Below are positions 1 to 11,863 of a stretch of DNA of 64,000 nucleotides, one piece after another; the stretch's first letter is position 1, and every line of letters begins with the position of its first letter. A model generated the notes under the pieces. The model had not been told where the DNA came from, did not search any database, and was given only the letters and a program-made list of their open reading frames with translations. The position numbers were made by a program, and so were the translations under genes. Source of the DNA: Eutypella sp. D-1 (Eukaryota; Ascomycota; Sordariomycetes; Xylariales; Diatrypaceae); contig JAJTTP010000015.1 in NCBI GenBank assembly GCA_023313575.1, positions 1,132,528 through 1,196,527 of the forward strand. The letters run 5' to 3'.

Positions 1-277
1 AGGTGACTATAGGAGGAACCATAGAAGAAAATATATCAATCTTAGAAACGCTTGTCTCTCAGGATTACCCACCTCGAACAGTTCAAGACGTCAGTACTTT
101 TACTTTGTAGTCGATACATATAACAGGCAAACGATATAATAGTTATTAATAGATCCTGCAGACGACTCCCTCACTTAGTACCGCATCTATGCCGCTCGTA
201 TTACTGTCGGCTCGACATAGCCCCCAAGTCACATCTAAGGTTCACCAATCTCCAACTTTGCCTTATCATCCCCCTCA

Positions 278-292
278 CCCCCCCCCCCCCCC
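278..292. repeat. poly-C homopolymer (15 C)
   Basis: Uninterrupted run of 15 cytosines in intergenic DNA. Similar long C runs occur at 1127-1138, 1626-1650 (broken by single T) and 56825-56845. The exact length is the kind of value that sequencing can get wrong. Confidence 0.9.
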
Positions 293-1625
293 AGAAAAGC
301 ACTTGAGTACAGGGGGTGGATAGCAAACGAGATAGCCTGATAGCAAATCGTGGATACACTTAAAGGTGAATTTTTCGGCTGTACCCTCCCTGGAAGGTGC
401 ACGGGTCCTACTTAGAGACAAATACGTGTGGAACTGCAGTAACGGTAGACGTTAAATATGCGGCCCCAATCTCTTGGGATGTCACACTGTCACTTTTAAT
501 AAAGAGAAGAAGGGGACATCTGGAGAGCTGATGGGACCGTTAGGACAATTTGGCTGCTGTACCACTTCATGCAGGTTGTAACCTTAAGTGTACCCAGGCA
601 ACTATAGGTAGGCAAGCCCACCTGGGCAAGGACAAATACTTCCAAGGTTATGTAGGGTGGTACCTCGACATCCAATGTCTTAAGAAGGCTGGCTGGCAGT
701 GGTCTACCCCATACCTGGTCGGGCACCTACTATGCAGGCCGCTGCTGCATTCTTACCAAAATTCCCGAGGTCCTTATTCATACCTACCATGTAGGTACGT
801 AGTAAGTGAGTAGATGTAAAGCAATATCGACATAACCTTGGAACTTCTACCTACGAACATTCGCCCGTAGCCTTGTCCCTTTCAACCTTCCAAGTTACTA
901 ACTATCACGGGTTGATTGAAGTGAATGGGGTTCTCTATCAAATCCGATCAGACCAGTCCAGTCGAAAGATAATACTTCCGACCGTTATTGGACACACTCT
1001 ATAAACTGAAAACCCTCCCTTGACCCAGTAACCCAGACACCCAGACACTTAGCCATCTTTTGATATCCTTTTTATTGTGACGCCATAGGATTTAACTTTT
1101 TCGGATAAGCCCCTTGAGACCTTGAACCCCCCCCCCCCTGTAAGGGTGAGGTCTACTTGGGTATGTAGGTAAGGCTACCAGACAGATCCATGAATAGAGA
1201 AAGTCACCGATTCCCCGAGAATATCTAACTCATCATCAGTCTACCTACCTAGAGCTAGGGCCTAGGTACCCGACATACCTAAGTAATCACTATACGAGAG
1301 GGACAGATTACGACCCCGGACATATACCCTGCATGCACAAAATCTCAGCTGGTTCAGTTTAGTTGATATATCCGACTAAGTATACTCTGATATATACTCT
1401 GCACACGCAGCTAGATGAACATCGTTGCATCGGGCATACCAGGCTGCCAGGCATAACATCGGTCATCAGTCATCAGTCAACCATTCTCAAGTCCGCAGCC
1501 CGCCCCCTCAGTGCTCAATCATTACATACTTTGGTTGGTACTCAACCCACAGATCATCCTCAATTTGGACCAAGACGAACAGTACCGTCACATTCCTCAA
1601 GTCAGCCCGCCATTAATATATTCTA

Positions 1626-1650
1626 CCCCCCTCCCCCCCCCCCCCTCCCC
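1626..1650. repeat. poly-C tract with single T interruptions
   Basis: A run of 6 C, one T, 13 C, one T and 4 C, about 180 bases upstream of the RBR ligase start codon. It could lie in the promoter or 5' UTR. No function is shown by the sequence. Confidence 0.85.
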
Positions 1651-1827
1651 TTATTGACAATAAACTTTTCGGAATCACCTCCATCCTCCATTCTGAGAAC
1701 TATGCATGAGGTCATCTGAGTCGTTCGCATCAATGCTTAAGTCGTCTTACTCCCTATTGTTCAAATCCAAGAATTCTACCTATCTCTAATTGATATCTAT
1801 ATCCATAATCAATGCCCTGCCATCACC

Positions 1828-3940
1828 ATGACCTCTCTCGACAAGAAATTTCCAAAGAAAGATATGGATCAAGCTCCTATTGCGAATTCATGGGGCTCAC
1901 TGCCCGAGCTGCCGGAGGGTGAATTCATGCGTCAAGTCGTCCACAGCACTATACCCAGCTTTGAGGAGTACCTTGACAACTTGGTCGCCTGTGCTGCCAA
2001 CCTAGGCATTTCCCTCTCTCGCCCATCTACCGCTGTCGCGACCCCTGACAAGCGCAACACGATCCGGACCGAGTCGAGCGCTACGCTAGACACCAACCCT
2101 ACGCGATCCGCTTCAGCGGGATCTAGCGAATTAGTCAATACCCCGCTGACATCACCCTCTTTCAAAGATTTCCACTTGGACTTTCCAGCCAAGATTCTCA
2201 CGCGGAAACTATCTAAGGCGCCCACCTTCTCTCGATATGAAGACTATCTCGCCAATCTCGATCCGCATTATAAACAGTCCGCTCTCAAAACTATCCATAT
2301 TGGACCCCACAGCACCCCAAGCCTATTCAGTAGTGAAACGAGGAAAAGTCTATTCAGCTTGAGGCATGGTCTGTCTAAGATCCGTCCTAAGCGGAAGTCT
2401 AGGCAACCACCTAACCTGCCGTTCATGTTTGTCTTCAAATCTCTCCGACACTATATATACGATATTCGATAGAAACTAACGATCGCGTAGGAGCTGTAGT
2501 GCCTGTCGAGAAGACCCTTCCTCTAATATTTCTATCGCAAAACTACCATGTGGTCATATCTACTGTGCCAGGTGCCTGCGCATCATGATCAACCAAGCCA
2601 CGGCGGAGGAGACGAAGATGCCCCCGAGATGTTGCACTCAACCCGTACCAAGCACGACCATAAAGCAAACACTACCTCGTGAGGAACAATCCAGATTCTT
2701 GAAGGCCGTTTTACAGTACAGTACGCCCTGGGAATCGCGAGTCTTCTGTTCCAACCTAGATTGTGGGGAGTTCATTCCGCCCCGTACAAAGGTTGACACC
2801 AAACGTCCATTCGAAGTAACATGTTCGAAATGTCGTACACGAGTTTGTTTAACATGCAAGGGACGCGCCCACCCATTAGGCCAGGACTGCCCTCAGGACT
2901 GGGAGTCGACCGCTGTGTTAGAGATGGGGGAGAAATCGGGGTGGAGGAGATGTTACAAGTGCCGGAGTTTGGTCGAGCTGACCCAGGGATGCACACATAT
3001 GACATGTCGATGCAAAGCACAGTTCTGCTACATCTGTGGTGCTGTGTGGGACTCCGGCATTGGTTGTCCGAATTTTTGTAACGGTGAGGAGGAAATGGAA
3101 CGGCGGCGACTGGAAGAGTTAGATCGCATCGCGGCCATCGATGCCGAGGTGGCTGCGAAACGAGCCCAAGAAGCTAGGGATGCAGCTGAAAGAATCGAAG
3201 CAGAGCGTCGAACACAGGGGTCGGAGAAGTTTCAGCTGCTACATTCCAAGCAACTGAACGAGATGGAACAGTTCCACATATTCGAACGGAAATGCAAGTG
3301 GCTGATGTGGACGAGACACTCGGAGCAGAAACTTGCTCTACTCGAAAAGCAGCAGGCCGTTATCGAGAAGATCCAGGAAAGGCACGCTAAGACCGCCGCG
3401 AACCTAGAGGACCGGCAGATTACAGCGGAAATGGAATTGAGAACATCACTGGAGCAAAGTGAAAAGAGCGTGAAAATCCGCTTGCGGCATATGGAAGCCT
3501 ACTGCGCCCAACAAGGTGACGGGGAAATGCCAGAACGGACTGTCACCGCACGAGACCTCCGCGAACTCGATCAGCAATATACCCTCGAAAAGAACATGAA
3601 GCAGGTGCACAAAGCGAAGATCAACGTGTTGCGCGACCGACAAGCCAAAGCATTGGAGCAACTGCTCGAAAGGCAGGAGCAGGAGATGGATCGTGCCACC
3701 GAAAAGCACCAGAAGGAGAAAGAGAACATGGATTCTGGATTCGCTGACGAGGAAGACATACTTTCGACGGCCTTCGCTGAACGACGGGCACAGCTCACCC
3801 GAGGATGGAAACTAGACATTGAGATACTTCGGATGGAACTGGAAAGGGAAACGGGCCAGATGTACGCGTTGGCCGAACCGCTGGAATGGCCGCAGAAGCC
3901 AGAGGCGGCAGAGGATGACCTTCCAATGCTCTCGAGCTAA
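1828..3940 (+). CDS. RBR-type (RING1-IBR-RING2) E3 ubiquitin ligase with long coiled coil
   Basis: Probable RBR ubiquitin ligase, which passes ubiquitin from an E2 to a RING2 cysteine and then to substrate. Coding exons are 1828-2426 and 2491-3940 (682 aa). The 64-nt intron has a GTTTGT donor and a CTAAC branch site, and its removal joins the RING1 zinc ligands (CSAC, then CGHIYCARC, then a CC pair). Residues about 201-249 are RING1, about 286-333 the IBR, and about 354-382 RING2 with a YKC ligand and the GCTHMTC motif. The first Cys of that motif (about residue 367) aligns with the catalytic Cys of HHARI/Parkin. Residues about 395-640 are a Glu/Arg/Lys/Gln-rich coiled coil. The first 195 residues are polar and low in complexity. 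The start ATG follows ACC, a good fungal context. Family assignment is firm. The substrate is unknown. Confidence 0.9.
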
Positions 3941-5262
3941 AGATAGCTCACGTCAACAGTACATGTCATGACTAACGCCTGGATTGCTATTACGACCTGA
4001 AGCAACCAACGTCGAAAAGGCTTAACGGGGACATACTATCTAAATAGGGCTCTAGACCCTAGCCTCGTTATTTCGAGTCTCATGTCTCCATCACGCCTTT
4101 TTGCTATCTGACTACAGGAGTTCAACGCTTTTGCACCCAGAGGATGTTCGGCTCAAGGATAGTTGAGAGGGGCTATTCCCAACCCCCCAACCCCATACGC
4201 CAGCCAGATCTTTATTTGCAGTCGCCAGGGGCGCTAATTGGCATCGGAATCTATGACATCGTGCGCTTTTCATTGTCCCCTTTTGTTTATCTGCGGAATC
4301 AACATGAATTCGTCATCAGTGCAGAAATACCCGCAATGTCTGTCTGTCTGTCTGTCTGTGTTTGCTTTAGCCGCACCAACCTCAGTTCAGTGATCTAGGC
4401 TGGCTTGCCATGATGTTACTTGGCTCATCTAGATAAGGAAAGATGCGGAGATTTCAACCACATGAGTTGCAGAACCTAGATAGGGAGGGAGGGGGCGCGA
4501 TGCTATCTATGAGCAGATTCCTTTGCGGACAGATGCAGAAAGAGTACAGCTGAACCGCGAATTGAGCATATGCTGGAAAATAGTGTCGCATAATATCGGC
4601 AAACTGAACCCGAATATCAAATAACCTGGCTAAATTTCGTATGGAAGTTGACTACCCGGTTCTCGCGATGGATGGATGCATATGGTATACAATAGCCATC
4701 TACCCCTTTTTTCACCTAACTGAGCTTACCCCCTCCCTCTCCCGCCGATCCTCTTCGCATACACTTGCACCAAAAATAGAGCTCAGAGCAAGCATATGCG
4801 TTGTATTGCTTTTTGCATATTCGTCGGCGCCTATATATCTCTAAAAAAAAAGATACCATTTTTGGTACGTACGTGTATTCGTAGTCTCGTGATTCACACA
4901 TATATATATATATCGATGGCATGACGCTTCTAAGATCCAAGCCGAAGTAGAAAGAAACAGGAGAAAACAGGACGAGGAAAAAAGACTGAGTGTGGGGAAA
5001 TAAAAAGAAAGACGATAGCCGTTGAAGACCAAATCGCATAGATGTAGTATAATATAGCGTCCCGCCCATCGTGTATCTTTTTTGCTAGTACCCGCCGCTC
5101 CCCTATTTCTGAACATGGAAAGGCGAGGGACTCGTTCTTTCGCCGCCTGCGCTCACTTCAGACGAGTAGGTATCGCGGGGTGAGGGTCAGCCGGAAATGG
5201 GCCTTTTATTTCCTTCGACAAGAACCGTCCCGGCCCCCAGGGAAACCCCCGTTGCTTGCAAA
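3941..5262. other. Intergenic between convergent genes
   Basis: 3' flanks of the RBR ligase (+) and of the Arg/Glu-tail gene (-). Overlapping minus-strand frames at 4716-5116 are rich in Phe/Ser/Tyr, follow AT-rich simple sequence and have no recognisable domain. A TGTC tetranucleotide repeat lies at 4337-4359 and a TA repeat near 4900-4912. Confidence 0.6.
4337..4359. repeat. (TGTC)n microsatellite
   Basis: About five consecutive TGTC units in the intergenic region downstream of the RBR ligase gene. Confidence 0.85.
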
Positions 5263-7301
5263 TCACCGGTACTTAGCAGGGAGCGGAATCCGCCTATTCA
5301 TCTCCCTTTCTCTTTCTCTTTCCCTCTCCCTATCCCTCTCTCTTTCCCTTTCCCGTTCCCGCTCCCTCTCCTTCTCCCGCTCCCATTCCCTATCTCTCTC
5401 CCTCTCTCTGGCCCGCAAACTAGCGAGCTCCTCGACCTCCCTCTGCCTCTCCCTCTCGATATCCCTGCCACCGGCGCTGGAGGCGACGGCAGCGGCCGAG
5501 GAAGGGGGGTCTGGGACGGCGGGGGGCGGGGAGGGGGCGGGAGGGGCCGTAAACACGTGCGCGCGGACACCGTCGTCGTAGTCGTCGTCGTACCTCGTTT
5601 TCGGTGGACTAGGGGCGGGGGCCGGAGCGGGGACGGGTTTCTCGCTGAACATGTCGACCTCGCCCTCGAGCTCGCGGACATCGTGGGCTAGCGCCACGTG
5701 TTTCACGAGGGAGTCGACCGTGCGGCATATGGCGTCGGCGGCGCGGTGGCGGGTGCAGAGGACGCAGGCAAACTGGGCCTCGCCACCACTGCCGCCATCA
5801 GCGGCGGCTGCGGCGGCTGTATGGCACTTGACGAGGAACCGCTGTCCGAAGTGAAACTCGCGCTCGCGGACGACCTCGCGCTGCGTCGTCGTGGTCGTAG
5901 TCGTTTCGACGCCGCCGCCGTTTATCGAGCGACGGCGGTGGTTGTGGCGATGACGATCATTGCGGGGGTCCTCGACGTCCACATCCACCAGGTGCGCCTC
6001 CCGCTTCGTGATGGCCCAGAAGTCTTCGGGTCCCGCGCCCGGGATCCGCGCGCGGCACGCGGGACACCGCCTGTCGCCTCTTCCTGGGGCGAAGGCGGCC
6101 ACTAGCGGCTTGTGCGGCGTGTTCTGGAGCAGCAGGGCGTACGGGCAGTACAGGGGCTCGTCTGTCACCACCGATGCGGGGGCGGGGGCGGGGGCAGGTG
6201 TGGGTGCGGGTGGTAGGAGGAGCAGTTCCTGATGCCGTGCTCGGTCCCTGTCTTGGTCCCGATCTCGGTCTCTATCGAGCAGCCGCAGCCGCTCCTTCTC
6301 CAGCTCGCGTTCTGCTATCTCGCGCTCCTTGTCAACCCGCAGCCCCCATTCGCTCCCGGCCCTCCTCCCGCGCTCGGGCACCGAATCCTCAGAAGACGCC
6401 GGTAGAGTGGTGGTGCGGCCTCGTCTAGACTGCGGTGGTGGCGGCGGGGAGTAGGACCTGGAGCGCAGGGAGTAGGAGAAGGAGCCTGAGGCGTGCGGGG
6501 AGGGGCGCCGAGGTGGAGCGGCCTCGATGGCCATGAGCCTGCGCCTTTGGGCGTCGAGGGCGTCGAGGGAGCCCTCGCGGGCGGCGTCGGAGGCGGCGAC
6601 GAGGCGGGCCATGTCGGCACGCGTCAAGCGGCGGCCGTCGCGCAGCGCATCCTGCAGCACCGCGATCACGGTCTGCTGTAGGGCGATGATCTGCGCCTGC
6701 AGCTTGTTCTCCGTTACAACGTCGCCCGCCGCGAACCGCCGCCCCCACTGCTCGTACCCCTCGTCGAACGCCCGTTGCACCTGCGCCCCCGACCGGTGGA
6801 ACGTGTCGGTCACTAGGTCGTCGTATCCCCCGTCATCGTCATCGTCGTAGTGAGGGTCGTAATCGCGGTAGCCCCTATCCCCGGATCTGCGTCTGGATGA
6901 TGATGGTGGTGGTGGTAGTTGGTGCTGGCGGGGACGGTAATAAGATTGATGGTGGTTTCCGTTCTGGATTGCATCGCGGTTCTCCGCAGAGCGCCTGTCA
7001 GCGGCCTCGATCTTCTCCCGTAGAGACTTAATCTTGTCGTCCTGCTTCAAATCCCGCTTCTGCTGTTTCCGCCGTTCTTTGACCCGGTCCCAGAGCCCTA
7101 CGGAGGAGCTGAAGGTACCGATGATGGTGGAGCAGAGTGTTGCTATGATGAATGTTTTCTGCCGACAGTACGGGGAGATGCGTTCATTCGGTTAGCCTTG
7201 TATGACTGAGCATATGGACTTCGTGGGGCTGTAAACGAAAGTTTACGTTTATTATTACTCACTTTGAGCTTCTTCTCCTCGATCATATTGGCGTAATTCA
7301 T
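5263..7301 (-). CDS. Putative membrane-anchored zinc-binding protein with Arg/Glu repeat tail (unknown function)
   Basis: I do not recognise the family. Coding exons, read from the start, are 7301-7263 and 7158-5263 (644 aa). The 104-nt intron has GTGAGT and CAG ends, and removing it restores an N-terminal hydrophobic segment (about residues 15-36, FIIATLCSTIIGTF...) that the single open frame would miss. A basic segment (KERRKQQKRDLK) follows, so the bulk is probably on the cytosolic side. The middle is Pro/Arg/Asp-rich and disordered. Two cysteine pairs (CPAC and, 150 residues later, CVLC followed by a CX13HX3H-like pattern ending LVKHVALAH) suggest zinc binding. The last 60 residues are almost entirely alternating Arg and Glu, encoded by a purine/pyrimidine-asymmetric CT repeat on the + strand. 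High-GC codon use supports true coding. Confidence 0.75.
5300..5412. repeat. Coding CT-rich microsatellite (CTCTCC/CTTTCC units)
   Basis: On the + strand this stretch is nearly pure pyrimidine made of 6-nt units such as CTCTCC and CTTTCC. On the - strand it encodes the Arg-Glu repeat at the C terminus of the 5263-7301 gene. The units keep the reading frame, so repeat-number changes would lengthen or shorten the tail in pairs of residues. Confidence 0.85.
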
Positions 7302-10300
7302 GGTGAAGTGTTGGATGAGCTCAGCTCAGCTCATCAAATGTCGACGTAAGCGGAAGAGGATCGGAGTTTGGGCGGCTAAGTAACCGGGGTATAAGTGAAT
7401 CGAGGGAGCTGTAGAATAATTTAAAGCAGGCCAAGGACTAAAGATTGCAGACGACAACCATGCCACACCTATTGGGCATAGAACTACTTCTAGGTGAGTT
7501 GGGCCTTTTCACAAGGCTTGCTAGGGAGAGAAGGCAGTGCAGGATAGAAGAGTATGGAAGGGAAAGAGAGATATGAGCGGTATGGGTGAGGTGTTTTTTA
7601 GTCGCTGTGACACGAATACACACCGCACACCTTACGATGTGATGAACTGTTCACTGTTCTTATTAATTAATATGGCGCCATAAAAATATCCGTCAGCTAT
7701 TATATCCCTCCAGGACTGTGATCTATTCCACTGTAAACATTTCTTCCTGTCTCTCTGACCGTCTGCCCGCCTGCCTGTCACCCGAGTTCGGTGCGTATAA
7801 ACCGATTGACACAATTGACAGATCTGCGGAGACTATTCGACTAGTGTGGTGTTCTTTGTCAAGGCAGATAGACAGGGTTTCGGCGATCGGGCTTCATGTA
7901 TGAAATACGTATAATATGAAAGGAGGCGTTTTGCACTTTTTTTTTTGTCCTGCAACTTTCCTTTCCTTCTTTTCTCCGGTTGGGTGAGAGCTGAGAAAAT
8001 TACTGCGGAAGTTCCTTCGTTGTCCTACTCTATCTAGAATTCTCCAAGTGGACATAACTAAGCTAAATCTCTATAGGTCCCTTGTCCGGTCCCGTATTTC
8101 GTATGCAGGATCTTCCCTCAGGTTTCTGCCTGACGTCACCGAGAGTTTTTGGGTTAAAATAACGGCCAAACGGCTTACATATGTAGACTACAGAAGTAGA
8201 GCACCGAGGCCTGACCTTCTAAAGATTCTGCCTGAGCCTACAAGTGCTGTCAGGTCCCAATGATGTCATTTTGTAAGCGCCCGAGGGATAACTATTAGAT
8301 TGCCTAAATAGGCAATTTACTAGGCGATTCACTAGCAACATTGAACTTATATGGTACCTTATGTAGTATTTTTTATGTCTCCGTACTTAACAATCAACAA
8401 CCACTTAAATACACCAGACCGTCAACTCTTCGTCGAATCGATCGTCACCTCCATGCTATACGAATTCTCAGGAGGCGTTCATTACACAATTTGACAAGCA
8501 AGGAGCACGGAAGTCACTTCGGCTGTGAAACTTGTGCAATGCAACCCATCCCGGCAACCTACCCAGCTAGTCGTACTAATATTAGCCGACTTCACTTGTC
8601 AAATTAGTGAAGAGAAACACCGTACTCCCTCGTGAGCTCACATTATTTGTGCGGAGAAATAAGATGGCCCTGCGTTCTGCAGTGCTATGATACGTCCGAG
8701 TTGAGACAGACTAACCTCGTCGTCATGATACACATGGGGAAAGTGATAGAAGTAAGAAGCGGCAAGCGGCAAGCCACATTATTTGGGCGCTCTGCATGGT
8801 ATATATATCCCACGGGGTCTACCAAATCAAAAGGTCGATGAATCATTAATGGTTGATATGGACTTGGAGGATTCCGAGGTCGTCGTCATTTCAAAGGCTT
8901 TCATCGTTATCGCTCCAATGGTGAGTCAAACCACGTACCCGTCCCACCGTATCATATATACCCAGTCTAGAGGCCCCGTGTCACCCGTAAACCTAAGGGT
9001 ATTCTACGTCAAGAAGAAGTACAAGATACGATGCGTTTCAGGAAAGCCAAAGGAGTCTAGAACCTCCTGGGGTATCACATACCGGCTGCCCAAACACTAC
9101 CTTCCACCCTTTTTATTTATGGAAGACCGAGACTTTCACGATGCCACAAATGGTGATCACCCCCTCACCCCCTTCTCTCTCCACCCTCAAGCCATTTGGG
9201 AGCAAGTTCACTGGTATAAGTTGAGATGATCCTGTAGTCCGAGGGAGGGCACATCAAAATCCCCGAAAGGCCCGGAGTTGACAGTGACGATCAGTGCCGC
9301 CACCGGTAACACGACAGTAAACATCGCCGTGTGCATAGTTCATGGGCGAATGAGAGGTTTCTGTAGTTAGGGGGGCTGTTATTTAGTAGCAGTCTTCCCA
9401 TGGCCCAGCGACGAAGTGGTTGGGGCGGGAACTCCCGAAACTAGATGTGCCATTTCCAGACGAACGTTTCTTTTGTTCAGCAAACCCGTACCCTCGATGC
9501 CGCCCTTTTCGGAACTACACTCCGACCTCAAGTGTGCTAGGCATCTATCTATTATAGACCAACTGCCACTGTGCGTCTGATGTTTTCGGCTCGTAACCAG
9601 CGTGAAACAGCCCAGCATCTCGTATCGCAAACACAACATAAGCCGTCTGGCCGTATAGCCAACACAGGCTGTCGCACACGGATCTATGTGGAGCGCATAC
9701 CCCCACTGTCCTCCGCGTCGAATGGCAATGCTCGCGTGGGCATCTTGGACGGCTTACCCTATATACATCGTAATACTTTAGTAGGGTTGTCCACTCCCGT
9801 CTTGGCGGAGCCGAAGCCTAGGCCAACCGAGTAAACGGCCGTACATGAGATTCGTACCAGTATAACTACGTCTCAGCACACTGAGGAAAAGTCGGGCATA
9901 ATATAGCTGCCTATTGCTCGGCCTCGAAGGCGTATGGTAGGTGGTATTGCATACGGTCTAGTCTGCCTACCCGTAAACAGCAAGTTCCAGACAATGCATG
10001 GAGGCGCACACGACACGTGGATAGGTGCCAGAGTCTCATGGCCTTATGGTTTTAGATGTGCCACCCGTTTCAAGCTCGACAGTGGTCGATTTACTAGTTA
10101 CCTGCGCGTACATACGGCCATCGATAATCAAGCGGCTGGGACTTGAAGAGGGGTGATTCTTTGAAGGGGAGGAGGGTCATGTAGATGGACAACGCAAACT
10201 TTCATTCATCGGTTTAGGTATGGCTCCAATACTATGCTCCTCTTCGGTTGATGACGGCTTTCGATACACAAGAGCGCGTGGGCGTAGCGGGTCTAGTTAG

Positions 10301-11863
10301 TGTTACAACAGCCGCGTTGTCCTTGGAGCTGGATATTTCCCTTCCTATCGCCTTGGCTGGTGGGCCGCCGGGGGCGGGGAATATATATACTCTCCGGTCT
10401 CCGTATACATTGATGAATTGTGTTAATCTAGGGCTTAGACAAACATTTTTGTCCGTGCTATTTGGAACGATATCTAGCCGCGTAGCGGGGAGCCTCACAA
10501 GTGCAAACCAGCGCTATTTCCAGGTCCTGGGGTAGGCCATTGGCCTACGAGTGCTTCGCCTGCATAGGTACCTGATCAATCATCCCAGGACAGCCCTGTT
10601 TGGCCCGCTGGGCGATCGCCATATCCACCTCATCACTAAGCGGCCGCTTATTTGATATTTATATCTACATTCATACCTAGGGTCCTCCTTAGACTAATAC
10701 TGCAAATGCGCAGTTCTTGGTAGGTAAGCATTATTCCACATACAGCTATCTATCAAATACTCGAAGGACGGGGGCATAGGTGAGTTTTCTGTAGATATGA
10801 AGCACAGCTAAGCTGGACGGCTGAACGGGGCTGAGCCGATCGCGTCTACATCCGACAGAGCACTCCATATCTCACTTTAGGCTCCCGTTTACATGGTAGC
10901 AACCCTTGCTTGGATGAAACTCGACTGTTCGAGATGAGTTATACATGTAGTTATCTGAGTTGGAGGGCAAGATAGGCCTATGGTCCTAAAGCTGGGAAAG
11001 ACCAGTGAATTAACTAGGGACGTATCCCACTTTTCCCTTTAGTAACGCAGGTTTTAGGGTGGTTAACCATCATGATTTATTCCTATACACCTTTGCTTAG
11101 AAGGTTGGTGGTGATGCTCCAAGGGCTAACCCCTCCTTTCTTTCTCGAAACTGCCCAAAGCGGCCCCATCCTCTACCGCGCCTCTTCACACGATGGCCAT
11201 ACATGATATGCGCCCCGGCCGCTAGGTTGAGGATAGTTACATGCTTAAACTATGGAGCACAAGAGGAAGGGTCCTAATGTGGCTGCCTTAACGATATACC
11301 CGTGCAAGCAGCGAACTTCGAGGCTGGGATCTGAGCCCTCTGGGGAACAACATGCATACCGGCTCCTTTGTCGAGCGGCCGCAATTTAAGCGGATATTTG
11401 GAGATTGGGAATGGGTAAGACTCAGGATGGCGGTATCGTGCTGGTGAAGGGGGAATCCCCACGGCTTAGCATAGGGTCTACAGATGGTCTTGATTTGCTA
11501 TATATGACATATATCCCAGGCGACTTCGTCCTTGGTTGCAGAAGTGCCGTGCATTACAAAAAGAGTTATCTGACAACTGATTTGCCTTACTCTACCCACC
11601 TCCGCTGACTATCGAGGCGAACGACTCCATCGCAACCGCATCCCGGCCTTACGATAGGGGCCTGACTGATAAGAAAATTATCAACACGTGTACCAGCGCA
11701 TTTACATGAGGGGGTTCTAAACACACGAAGTCTGCTTCGAACTGGGAAAAAGAGAGGAAAGGAAAGAAACCCTTCTTTCCCATCGCCATCGAGGGGCGAC
11801 CGGAACGGACGCAAAATACGAGGAAAAAACTACAACAGAGACCGAAGAGTCCCGATAGCCGCC
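7302..11863. other. 4.5 kb gene-poor region
   Basis: No convincing gene. Frames at 8783-9229, 10232-10535 and 11274-11608 lack recognisable domains or a splice pattern that joins them to neighbours. A short frame at 8048-8263 has weak resemblance to the C-terminal part of non-LTR reverse transcriptases (see findings). The region holds the promoters of two divergent genes, the 5263-7301 gene and the MFS gene at 11864. It may contain decayed repeats. Confidence 0.5.

Larger units (their letters stand above)
1..1827. other. Intergenic, no gene seen
   Basis: No reading frame here has recognisable protein similarity or a sensible splice structure. The stretch carries three cytosine homopolymers (278-292, 1127-1138, 1626-1650) and short TAGG/CCTA-type motifs such as those near 1243 and 1260. 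The last few hundred bases before 1828 should contain the promoter and 5' UTR of the RBR ligase gene, but no specific element could be assigned. Confidence 0.6.

Noticed and set aside
4716..5116. Overlapping 91- and 117-codon minus-strand frames
   Set aside because: Phe/Ser/Tyr-rich translation of simple AT/GAAA-rich sequence, with no domain or splice partner.
10232..10535. Two overlapping frames (88 and 95 codons) on opposite strands
   Set aside because: Neither resembles a known family. They mirror each other in a GC-richer island and lack supporting splice structure.
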